Source: an uncultured Collinsella sp.
GTDB taxonomy: Bacteria; Actinomycetota; Coriobacteriia; Coriobacteriales; Coriobacteriaceae
DNA: 5,397 nucleotides
Reading direction: 5' to 3'
Assembly (NCBI GenBank): GCA_902478825.1
Contig: CABSMK010000118.1
Coordinates: forward strand, 1-5,397
Below, one piece after another: positions 1 to 5,397 of the stretch (position 1 is the stretch's first letter; every line of letters starts with the position of its first letter). The notes beneath the pieces are model-generated. The model saw nothing but the letters and a program-made list of their open reading frames with translations, was not told the DNA's origin and made no database searches. Both the position numbers and the translations under genes were made by a program.

Positions 1-792
1 CAGATGATGACCGGCAAGCTCATCGGCAACGCCCGTAATTTCGCTCTGTGCACTCTCGGCAAGACCAAGACGCTTGCGCTCGTTTTCCTCGGCATCCGAA
101 AGGCGCGTGTAAATCGGCAAGACGCGGGCCGGATCGCCGTCACCCGCAGCGTGCGCGAGCAGCAAGCCCTCGCCCGAAGGCCACCACAGGTCGCGCTCCA
201 CGCAGCGGGCGGTCTCGTCCTCACCCAGCAGCTTGCCATAGCGCACGAGACCGTCACCGGTCAGCTGAACCTGGTCCCAGTCCGCTGCTTGGCGCCACTC
301 ATCGAGCGCCACGGCGGCCTTGACCACGTGTTCGCGCTCAAATTGACGCTCGGGACCCTCATCGACCAGCATATACAGCGCCGGATATACCTCACCGCGC
401 ATAGCATCGGCCAAGATACCAAGCTTGCCGCGCACGCCAGCCTTCCACGCCGTCCAAGCGCAAGCGTCGAGCGTCGACACGCCCAGCAGCGGAACATTGG
501 CACCACGTGCGAGGCCCTTGGCAGTGGAGATGCCGATGCGCACACCCGTAAACGACCCCGGACCGCGGCCGACCACGTAGCAACCAACATCGCTGCGATC
601 CAGACCGGTTTGAGCCAGCACGCCATCAACGGTATTCACGAGCTCAACGTTGGCGTGACGGCGACACATGTGGTCGCCACTCACGAGCTTCGTCTCGCCC
701 GTCTGCCCATCAATCCAGCTTGCCGCGCAGGCAAGCATGTCGGTCGAGGTATCGAGCGCCACCACCAGCGCGTTGTCGTTATGCAAGCTCAT
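1..792 (-). CDS. tsaB: TsaB, tRNA t6A37 biosynthesis subunit (3' end beyond window)
   Basis: TsaB is the inactive ASKHA-fold partner that dimerises with TsaD. With TsaE, the complex transfers threonylcarbamoyl from TC-AMP to A37 of ANN-decoding tRNAs in the cytoplasm. I translated 264 codons without a stop to the window edge. Visible marks are the N-terminal strand LVVALDTS (about residues 9-16), the signature GPGSFTGVRIG beginning at residue 77 followed by STAKGLA, LADAMRGEVYPALY in the middle, and PIYTR at residues 226-230, matching the P-x-Y-x-R that usually sits near the TsaB C-terminus. The start ATG at 792 lies inside the end of tsaE (14-nt overlap), with a weak AAGG 9 nt upstream, so translation is probably coupled to tsaE. 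An in-frame stop lies at 811-813, so no much longer start exists. The frame continues at least 34 residues past PIYTR, giving either a longer tail or a fusion to a further domain. The identity is secure; the C-terminus is unknown. Confidence 0.95.
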   Translation of the reverse strand, partial: MSLHNDNALVVALDTSTDMLACAASWIDGQTGETKLVSGDHMCRRHANVELVNTVDGVLAQTGLDRSDVGCYVVGRGPGSFTGVRIGISTAKGLARGANVPLLGVSTLDACAWTAWKAGVRGKLGILADAMRGEVYPALYMLVDEGPERQFEREHVVKAAVALDEWRQAADWDQVQLTGDGLVRYGKLLGEDETARCVERDLWWPSGEGLLLAHAAGDGDPARVLPIYTRLSDAEENERKRLGLAESAQSEITGVADELAGHHL

Positions 793-1285
793 CTTGTACA
801 GCCTTATCAATCAAATGGGAAAGCTCCATTGCGCGGTCACCGTGCGCCTCAAGCGTTATCGTTCGCACATCGCTGTCGCCCTCATCACGCTTGAGCGTCA
901 CCGAAAGATACTCATCCGTCAGCTCGTCCTGGAATTGTTCGCCCCATTCCAGCAGGCAAGCACCCTCATAGCCCAGCACATCGAAAATGCCCGTATCCTC
1001 GAGCTCGTAGGCATGCTCCAGGCGGTATAGATCAAAGTGAAACAGCGGAATACGACCTTGATCGTGAACGGCCATGAGCGCAAACGTAGGACTCGTAACC
1101 ATATGCTCATCGCCCAGCCCGCGCGAGACGCCCTTGGTAAAGTGAGTTTTGCCCACTCCCAGGCCACCGGTCAGGATGAGCACATCGCCGTCCTCAAGGC
1201 ACGGTGCAATTAGCTCGCCAAAGTACTCCGTATCGGCAGCGCAAGTCGTTTTGTAAGTACCTACCCCCAGGCGCTCCAGGGACAT
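779..1285 (-). CDS. tsaE: TsaE, ATPase of the tRNA t6A37 complex
   Basis: TsaE is the P-loop ATPase that binds the TsaB-TsaD dimer and drives turnover of the t6A synthesis complex in the cytoplasm. At 168 residues it is close to the family's usual 150-170. The Walker A loop GGLGVGKT is at residues 40-47, the family TSPTF segment at 64-68, HFDLYRL at 83-89 (the H-x-D-x-Y-R-L signature) and LLEWGEQF at 111-118 (the conserved E-W pair). The start at 1285 is supported by AAGGAG at 1291-1296, five bases from the ATG. It follows the glycosylase gene by 12 nt and overlaps tsaB by 14 nt, so tsaE and tsaB are almost certainly co-transcribed. Nothing is missing or broken. TsaD and TsaC, which the pathway also needs, are not in the window; tsaD may lie just beyond the left edge. 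Confidence 0.97.
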   Translation of the reverse strand: MSLERLGVGTYKTTCAADTEYFGELIAPCLEDGDVLILTGGLGVGKTHFTKGVSRGLGDEHMVTSPTFALMAVHDQGRIPLFHFDLYRLEHAYELEDTGIFDVLGYEGACLLEWGEQFQDELTDEYLSVTLKRDEGDSDVRTITLEAHGDRAMELSHLIDKAVQDELA

Positions 1286-1290
1286 ATATG

Positions 1291-1296
1291 CTCCTT
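1291..1296 (-). promoter_or_regulatory. Ribosome binding site of tsaE
   Basis: AAGGAG ends five bases before the tsaE ATG. It lies in the 12-nt gap after the glycosylase stop codon and fixes the tsaE start at 1285. Confidence 0.85.
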
Positions 1297-1297
1297 A

Positions 1298-1918
1298 TTA
1301 TTCCGAGGCGTCCTCTGGTGCGGGATGTCGCTCCAGATAATCGCCCAGCATCTTAAAGTCTTCCTCCAGCAGCTCCTGCCACGCCGGATTGCGCAGCGCT
1401 GCTGCCGGATGAAAAGTGGGCATTACTACAAAATGCCCCATCTGGTGGAACCTGCCGCGCAGCTTAGTAATGCCAATCTCGGTCTTAAGCACAAAGTGCG
1501 TCGCGGGGTTGCCGAGCGTCACGATGATATCGGGCCAGATGCTACGAATCTGCTCACGCAAAAACGGCGAGCAAGCCAGCACTTCCTCGGGGCGCGGATT
1601 GCGGTTTCCCGGCGGGCGGCACTTAAGCACATTGGCAATGTAGACGTCTTCGCGTTTAAGACCCGCCAGGGACAAAATGCCGTTGAGGTCCTCGCCTGCC
1701 GCCCCCACAAAGGGTTCGCCCTGCAAATCCTCATTGCGGCCCGGTGCCTCGCCAATAAACATCACGCGAGCGCGGGGATTTCCCACGCCAAACACGATAT
1801 TGTGACGCGACTGGTAGAGCTGGCAGAGGTGACAATCGCCCAGAACGGCCTCGATCTCCTCGAGTGCGACCTCACGCGGCGCCTGATGGGTATGGCCCGG
1901 GATGTGCATGACGCCCAT
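1298..1918 (-). CDS. udg: Family-4 type 4Fe-4S uracil-DNA glycosylase
   Basis: This enzyme excises uracil, arising from cytosine deamination or dUTP incorporation, from DNA and so starts base-excision repair. The 206-residue protein has the family-4 pattern: Cys29-x2-Cys32, then Cys100 and Cys116, with spacing close to that recalled for Thermus thermophilus UDGA (14, 17, 86, 102), as expected for a 4Fe-4S cluster. GEAPG at residues 56-60 followed by ED and PFVG (69-72) is motif 1. NVLKCRPPGNRNP (96-108) and FHPAAALRNP (169-178, motif 2 with the HP pair) complete the signature. Family 5 is unlikely because its motif 1 differs. The start at 1918 has AGGAG five bases upstream, overlapping the alr stop, so the Met at residue 4 is not needed as a start. 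It begins 8 nt after alr and ends 12 nt before tsaE. The C-terminal tail is acidic and probably disordered. A DNA-repair gene is the odd member among cell-wall and tRNA genes. Confidence 0.94.
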   Translation of the reverse strand: MGVMHIPGHTHQAPREVALEEIEAVLGDCHLCQLYQSRHNIVFGVGNPRARVMFIGEAPGRNEDLQGEPFVGAAGEDLNGILSLAGLKREDVYIANVLKCRPPGNRNPRPEEVLACSPFLREQIRSIWPDIIVTLGNPATHFVLKTEIGITKLRGRFHQMGHFVVMPTFHPAAALRNPAWQELLEEDFKMLGDYLERHPAPEDASE

Positions 1919-1923
1919 AGCGG

Positions 1924-1928
1924 CTCCT
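1924..1928 (-). promoter_or_regulatory. Ribosome binding site of udg, overlapping the alr stop codon
   Basis: The alr stop TAG supplies the first bases of AGGAG, which is followed by CCGCT and then ATG. The overlap suggests that ribosomes finishing alr can reinitiate on udg, and it selects 1918 as the start. Confidence 0.8.
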
Positions 1929-3072
1929 ACACGTAGACCTTGTCGAGACGCATGCCAAAGCCGCAGGCGACCTCGTAGTTAATCGTTCCGCGCAGTCGGG
2001 CCATCTCGTCCATAGTGATCTCGGCATCGCCATCGCGGCCGACAATGATCATCTCGTCACCATACTCGGCCTCGGGAATCTCGTGTGCCGGGTTGGACTG
2101 AATGGCGACCATAAACTGGTCCATGCAGATATTGCCAACCTGATGCACGCGCTCGCCGCGATACAGCACATCCATACGATTGGAAAGCGTACGCGATAGG
2201 CCATCGGCATAACCGATCGGCAGCGTGCAGATCTGAACGCGCGTACGCGGTACGCGGTAGGTAAAACCGTAGCCCACGCCCTCACCCATCGCAGGGTGTG
2301 CCACGCGCGTCACACGCGCATGGACGCTCATAACGGGATCAAGCTGCATCACGCGGCCACTCAGCTCGCACGGCTGCATGCCATACAAGCCAACGCCGGC
2401 GCGGATCATATCAAAATGCATCGAGGGGTCGAGCATCGAGGACGGCGTGTTGGCGCAGTGCACGATACCGCACTCAAAACCCGCATCCTTAATGGCCTGA
2501 ACGGCCTCGGTAAAGCGCTGACACTGCAGCTTGTAGTCCCAGCCCGAAGGTTCATCGGCCGTGGCGAAGTGCGTAAATACGCCGTCGCACTGAATACCGC
2601 GATGGAAATTAATACCGCGGACAAAGTCGAGCACCTGCGTGTAATGTACGCCAATGCGGTTCATGCCCGTCTCGATGGCGAGATGATACTTGCCCACCTT
2701 GCCCGCCGCGACGGCACATTCGCCATACGCAAGAGCAAAGTCAGACGTATAGACCGAAGGCATGATATCAAACTCGAGCAACGTCGGAATGGCCTCGATA
2801 GGCGGCTCGCTTAGGATGAGGATGGGTTTCGTAATCCCGCCCTGTCGGAGCTCAACGCCCTCGTTAACCGTCGCCACGGCAAACATGTCGGCACCGGCCG
2901 AATACATGATCTTGGCGCACTCAACAGCTCCATGACCATAAGCATCGGCCTTGACCACGCAGCACAGGCGCTGACGTGGATTCAGCAAGTTCTTATAGGC
3001 CCTCGTGTTGCGACGGAGCGCCCCGCGGTCGATCTCGACCCAGGACCAGCGCGTCAAATCGGCTTTATTCAT
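1927..3072 (-). CDS. alr: Alanine racemase, PLP-dependent
   Basis: Alr interconverts L- and D-alanine in the cytoplasm, supplying D-Ala for D-Ala-D-Ala in peptidoglycan. The 381-residue length is typical. The N-terminal TIM barrel carries the PLP lysine in VVKADAYGHG (Lys41), TGMNRIG at residues 135-141 with Arg139, THFATAD at 167-173, and RAGVGLYGMQP from 224, where Arg224 should contact the PLP ring nitrogen. The C-terminal beta domain carries the second catalytic base, Tyr268, in GYGF, then GNICMDQFMV (313-322) and a closing NYEVACGFG. Two departures stand out: the residue matching the carbamylated lysine of the Geobacillus enzyme is Ala132 (HLAIETGM, where HLKxDTGM is usual), and the usual C-terminal R-V-P-R is R-L-D-K. 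The start is 2 nt after the nnr stop with no strong Shine-Dalgarno, so translation is probably coupled to nnr. The next Met is at residue 56, which makes this start certain. Family identity is secure. Confidence 0.97.
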   Translation of the reverse strand: MNKADLTRWSWVEIDRGALRRNTRAYKNLLNPRQRLCCVVKADAYGHGAVECAKIMYSAGADMFAVATVNEGVELRQGGITKPILILSEPPIEAIPTLLEFDIMPSVYTSDFALAYGECAVAAGKVGKYHLAIETGMNRIGVHYTQVLDFVRGINFHRGIQCDGVFTHFATADEPSGWDYKLQCQRFTEAVQAIKDAGFECGIVHCANTPSSMLDPSMHFDMIRAGVGLYGMQPCELSGRVMQLDPVMSVHARVTRVAHPAMGEGVGYGFTYRVPRTRVQICTLPIGYADGLSRTLSNRMDVLYRGERVHQVGNICMDQFMVAIQSNPAHEIPEAEYGDEMIIVGRDGDAEITMDEMARLRGTINYEVACGFGMRLDKVYV

Positions 3073-3074
3073 GA

Positions 3075-4691
3075 TTAGTCATCCGACCCTTCGTCCATGA
3101 TTCCCAGATCTTCGAGCGCATCCTTTGCCGCCAGTTCCATGGCCGGACCGATCAAGTCGATAAGATCGGTCGCGATGACGCTCTTCTCACCATACTCCGT
3201 CGCCGCGGCAAAACCGGCGTAGCTGTGAAGTGCGACGGCGTACGAATACAGCAACTCCCAACGATCCATCTCGTCGCGCATGGTGGCAAGCGTGCCGGCC
3301 AAAATACCCGCGAGAACATCACCCGAACCGGCAGTTGCCAGAGAAGCCGGACCCGAGAGCGGCAGCAGCACACGCTCAACGCCACAGATAGCCGTCGTCG
3401 GCCCCTTGGCAATGACCACCAGATTGTCAGAGCCTGCAGCCCAGACAACCTTCTGCGCGGCTGCAATCGCAGTACCAAGGTCGTTCACCTCGTCACCGGC
3501 AACCAGACGCGAAAGTTCACGATAGTGCGGCGTCATAACCAACGGCTGCTCGCGACGATACATCTCGGGATTACTATCAATACCGTCAATGGCAATCTTA
3601 GCAAGGCAGTTGAGTGCATCGGCGTCCAAGATAAGCGGCACATCAAGCTCGAGCAAGCCCGAAACCACCTGCATAGCGCCGGCAGACGTCGTCATACCGG
3701 GACCGCACAGTACACAGCTGTACTTCTTTGCAATCTCGCACACAGTCATGCGCGCAGCGGCGCCAAAGGAGCCGCGGGAATCAGACGGAATAGCAAAGAC
3801 GGGAATCGAAGGAAGTGCCATGCGAATAAGATTGGCGCAGGCGTCAGGAGCCGCGACTGCCACGTAACCAGCACCCGCGCGAGCTGCAGACTTGGCCGCC
3901 ATAATGGCAGCACCAGGATATTGCGCAGATCCGGCGACAATAAGCACAGAGCCACGGGAATACTTATCGATATTCGTAGGTAGTGGGGCAAAGTAATCAA
4001 CTAAGTCACCGGGCTCGACAATCTCGGCGGCGTGGTCGACATCATCGATGACCTCGTCAAGACGGTCGTAAAGATTGCCGCAGATCAAATCGCCAGCATA
4101 CTCAGGGCCATCAGCGCTATACAGACCAATCTTGGGCGCAATCATCGTCACCGTACGCTCGGCACGAATGCAGTCGTCATCAACAACGCCCGTCTCGGCA
4201 TTCAGGCCCGAGGGAACATCAATGGATACGACACAATCGGCGCATTCATTGACCGTAGGAATCCAGATGGAGAACGGCGCACGCAGATTTCCGTGGAAAC
4301 CGGTACCAAAAATGGCATCGACAACAACATCGGCCTTATCGATCAAAACCTCGAGTTCGTCACGCGAGGGGCCGACGCAAACGTGCACATCGCGGCCGGC
4401 AGTACGACGAGCAACATGACGTGCCAGAGCAGCAGGAATCTCATCCGGCTCAACCGGAGAAACGATATCCACGTCCACACCCTTATGGCTCAGGATATCG
4501 GCGGCAACCCAACCGTCGCCGCCATTATTACCAAAACCGACCAGAACGAGAACCCGATCGGGATTGAGCTTCAAGACCTCGTTGGCGGCAAACTCACCCG
4601 CTAGCTCCATAAGCTCGGCCTTCGAAGTCCCTTCGCGTTCGATGATATCCTCGAGACGAACGACTTCTTCGGTACTCAAAACCGGTTTCAT
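3075..4691 (-). CDS. nnr: Bifunctional NAD(P)HX epimerase / ADP-dependent NAD(P)HX dehydratase
   Basis: Nnr repairs damaged nicotinamide cofactors. The N-terminal YjeF_N domain epimerises R- and S-NAD(P)HX, and the C-terminal ribokinase-like domain dehydrates S-NAD(P)HX back to NAD(P)H using ADP. The 538-residue protein shows the epimerase half at about residues 1-225: LMELAG (27-32), the loop GFGNNGGDG (52-60), VVDAIFGTG (123-131) and SIDVPSGLN (157-164). The dehydratase half, about 235-520, has KYSRGSVLIVAGS from 243, YPGA (258-261), CGPGM (329-333), LDADALN (355-361), AKGPT (428-432) and AGSGDVLAG (454-462) with the catalytic Asp458. The usual TPHPGE motif reads TPHYRE (387-392). The tail is short and acidic. 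The start codon directly abuts the acpS stop (TAG then ATG), with AGGAG inside the last acpS codons. Both halves look complete and probably active. Confidence 0.97.
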   Translation of the reverse strand: MKPVLSTEEVVRLEDIIEREGTSKAELMELAGEFAANEVLKLNPDRVLVLVGFGNNGGDGWVAADILSHKGVDVDIVSPVEPDEIPAALARHVARRTAGRDVHVCVGPSRDELEVLIDKADVVVDAIFGTGFHGNLRAPFSIWIPTVNECADCVVSIDVPSGLNAETGVVDDDCIRAERTVTMIAPKIGLYSADGPEYAGDLICGNLYDRLDEVIDDVDHAAEIVEPGDLVDYFAPLPTNIDKYSRGSVLIVAGSAQYPGAAIMAAKSAARAGAGYVAVAAPDACANLIRMALPSIPVFAIPSDSRGSFGAAARMTVCEIAKKYSCVLCGPGMTTSAGAMQVVSGLLELDVPLILDADALNCLAKIAIDGIDSNPEMYRREQPLVMTPHYRELSRLVAGDEVNDLGTAIAAAQKVVWAAGSDNLVVIAKGPTTAICGVERVLLPLSGPASLATAGSGDVLAGILAGTLATMRDEMDRWELLYSYAVALHSYAGFAAATEYGEKSVIATDLIDLIGPAMELAAKDALEDLGIMDEGSDD

Positions 4692-5231
4692 CTATGCTCC
4701 TAGCGTATCTTGCGAAGCATCGCCCAGATGCTCCGTCAATGCTGAATTCTGCAGCTGCTCAAGCTCATCTAAAACAGAGCGAGCCTCTTTAAATGTCTGC
4801 GCAACGCGTTCCTTGGTGCTCACCTTTTCTTCCTTAGGCTTAGGTCGAGCATCTTCGGTAATCGCGATGGCATTCGCAACGGCTAAGTCTCCTGTAAGCG
4901 TAATGGAAAGAGCGACCTCAACAACACCCAACTCTTGAGCGATCTCGAGTGCACGGCCCGAAAGCAGCGCCTTCGGTTTGCCGAGTTTATCACGCGTTAC
5001 CGAAACATCCTTGCGACCCACGCCTTGACTAAAACCCGTGCCAAGAGCTTTAAGCACCGCCTCGCGCGAAGCAAAGCGGCTCGCATAGTGAGCAGCGGGA
5101 CGCGATGATGCATCGCAATAAGCACGCTCTTCTTCGGTAAACACACGCCGAGCAAACGACGGCGTCTTTTCAAGAATTGATTTCATGCGGGAAATCTCGA
5201 CGATATCAACGCCGATACCAGCTTCAGCCAT
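4692..5231 (-). CDS. acpS: Holo-[acyl-carrier-protein] synthase with C-terminal extension
   Basis: AcpS transfers the 4'-phosphopantetheine arm from CoA to a serine of apo-ACP, activating it for fatty acid synthesis. The start is placed at 5231, not at the in-frame ATG at 5243, because that upstream ATG overlaps the Shine-Dalgarno GGAGGTG and the shorter product begins MAEAGIGVDIVEI as the family does. Numbered from there (179 residues), Asp9 in GVDIVEI and Glu57 in RFASREAVLKALG are the magnesium ligands, with Lys61 nearby. FTEEERAYC is at residues 31-39 and LGKP at 83-86. The catalytic core ends near residue 127, the normal family length of about 120-130. The remaining 52 residues are rich in Lys, Glu, Asp and Gln, have no obvious membrane segment, and may form a helix or coiled coil of unknown role. 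It is the first gene of the operon and abuts nnr. Sampled base composition is more AT-rich here than in tsaB. Confidence 0.95.
   Translation of the reverse strand: MAEAGIGVDIVEISRMKSILEKTPSFARRVFTEEERAYCDASSRPAAHYASRFASREAVLKALGTGFSQGVGRKDVSVTRDKLGKPKALLSGRALEIAQELGVVEVALSITLTGDLAVANAIAITEDARPKPKEEKVSTKERVAQTFKEARSVLDELEQLQNSALTEHLGDASQDTLGA
4697..4701 (-). promoter_or_regulatory. Ribosome binding site of nnr, inside the acpS 3' end
   Basis: AGGAG lies in the last sense codons of acpS, five bases before the nnr ATG, which itself directly follows the acpS TAG. This arrangement favours translational coupling of the two genes. Confidence 0.8.
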
Positions 5232-5234
5232 GTT

Positions 5235-5241
5235 CACCTCC
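5235..5241 (-). promoter_or_regulatory. Ribosome binding site deciding the acpS start
   Basis: GGAGGTG is a near-ideal Shine-Dalgarno sequence. It lies three bases (AAC) before the ATG at 5231, or five bases after its GGAGG core. It overlaps the in-frame ATG at 5243, which therefore cannot be efficiently served by it, so the downstream ATG is preferred. Confidence 0.88.
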
Positions 5242-5260
5242 ATATCGCACAGACTAAGTT

Positions 5261-5290
5261 ATTGTAGCCCGTTAACAGAAGATGCGACAA
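5261..5290 (-). promoter_or_regulatory. Candidate sigma-70-type promoter of the acpS operon
   Basis: Read on the minus strand, TTGTCG (5285-5290; 4 of 6 matches to TTGACA) is followed after 18 bases by TACAAT (5261-5266; 5 of 6 matches to TATAAT). Transcription would start near 5254, leaving a short leader of about 20 bases before the acpS ribosome binding site. The site lies between the upstream terminator and acpS, where an operon promoter is expected. No operator or riboswitch-like structure is evident in so short a leader. This is a consensus match only. Confidence 0.6.
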
Positions 5291-5340
5291 ACGAGGGTTA
5301 TAAAACACAGCTACTATGTGAGACACAATCCCGTAAACGC

Positions 5341-5373
5341 AAAAAAAGGGGGAGGCCGCGAGGCCTCCCCCTT
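5341..5373 (-). terminator. Intrinsic terminator of an upstream minus-strand gene
   Basis: An inverted repeat pairs 5346-5357 with 5362-5373 (core GGGGGAGGCC / GGCCTCCCCC, 10 G/C-rich pairs plus two A-T pairs) around the 4-base loop 5358-5361. On the minus strand the hairpin is followed at once by a run of seven T, the classic Rho-independent layout. On the plus strand the downstream side is CTTCTCAG, so it should act mainly leftward. It closes a transcript entering from the right of the window and separates it from the acpS operon. Confidence 0.92.
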
Positions 5374-5397
5374 CTCAGTTCAAGCGTACGGCTCGGT
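5374..5397 (-). other. Possible 3' end of an upstream minus-strand gene, too short to identify
   Basis: The 24 bases to the right of the terminator contain minus-strand TGA codons in two frames, giving tails that would end PYA or RLN. Either could be the end of the gene served by the terminator, or this could be its untranslated trailer. Nothing more can be said from this much sequence. Confidence 0.25.

Noticed and set aside
4..894. A 296-codon open frame on the plus strand opposite tsaB and the end of tsaE
   Set aside because: It lies codon-on-codon opposite the tsaB frame, which has clear TsaB motifs. Its product resembles no family and is Arg/His/Ala-rich, as expected of an antisense shadow in high-GC coding DNA.
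1298..1918. Uracil-DNA glycosylase gene as a recent horizontal insertion
   Set aside because: No flanking repeats, remnants or disrupted junctions are seen, and its spacing and ribosome binding sites match the rest of the operon.
1325..1936. A 203-codon plus-strand open frame opposite the uracil-DNA glycosylase
   Set aside because: It has no recognisable motifs or ribosome binding site, and the opposite strand carries a complete conserved enzyme.
3225..3983. A 252-codon plus-strand open frame opposite the nnr dehydratase domain
   Set aside because: It is a low-complexity Arg/His/Thr-rich product with no family resemblance, opposite a conserved domain.
4860..4905. Absence of the Ser-His pair often seen near the AcpS core C-terminus (here SITLTGD)
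   Set aside because: As I recall it, E. coli AcpS has a similar VTLAD sequence at this place, so the lack of the His is normal variation and not a sign of inactivity.
5306..5320. Short inverted repeat CACA...TGTG upstream of acpS as a possible operator
   Set aside because: Only four base pairs match around a 7-base gap, which is expected by chance.
5297..5328. A second promoter candidate on the minus strand (TTGTGT at 5323-5328, TATAAC at 5297-5302)
   Set aside because: The spacer is 20 bases, outside the usual 16-18 range, and the pair at 5261-5290 fits better.

Overview
The window is a compact, entirely co-oriented housekeeping operon read on the minus strand (right to left). The gene order is acpS, nnr (fused NAD(P)HX epimerase/dehydratase), alr, a family-4 type Fe-S uracil-DNA glycosylase, tsaE and tsaB. 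tsaB is still open at the left edge. Five complete genes and one partial gene fill 1-5231. Junctions are an exact stop/start abutment, gaps of 2, 8 and 12 nt, and one 14-nt overlap. No RNA gene, mobile element, CRISPR array or long repeat was seen.

The likely host is a member of Actinomycetota, most plausibly Coriobacteriia (Collinsella/Olsenella-like). This is inferred from moderately high GC, the acpS-nnr-alr-tsaE-tsaB order familiar from Gram-positive and actinobacterial genomes, and the overall look of the proteins. It rests on recall, not on a search, so the genus is uncertain.

Region by region: 5341-5373 is a strong intrinsic terminator that ends a minus-strand gene lying to the right of the window. 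5261-5290 holds a sigma-70-type promoter candidate for the operon. 4692-5231 is acpS with an unusual charged C-terminal extension. 3075-4691 is nnr, 1927-3072 is alr, 1298-1918 is the glycosylase, 779-1285 is tsaE, and 1-792 is partial tsaB.

The genes share no single pathway. AcpS activates acyl carrier protein for lipid synthesis, Nnr repairs hydrated NAD(P)H, Alr makes D-alanine for peptidoglycan, the glycosylase removes uracil from DNA, and TsaE/TsaB make the t6A modification of tRNA. Together they look like a growth-linked core operon. I found no convincing new defence, mobile or metabolic system. The points worth a second look are protein-level: the AcpS tail, an alanine at the usual carbamylated-lysine position of Alr, an altered HPGE motif in Nnr, a TsaB frame running past its normal end, and the DNA-repair gene placed between alr and tsaE.
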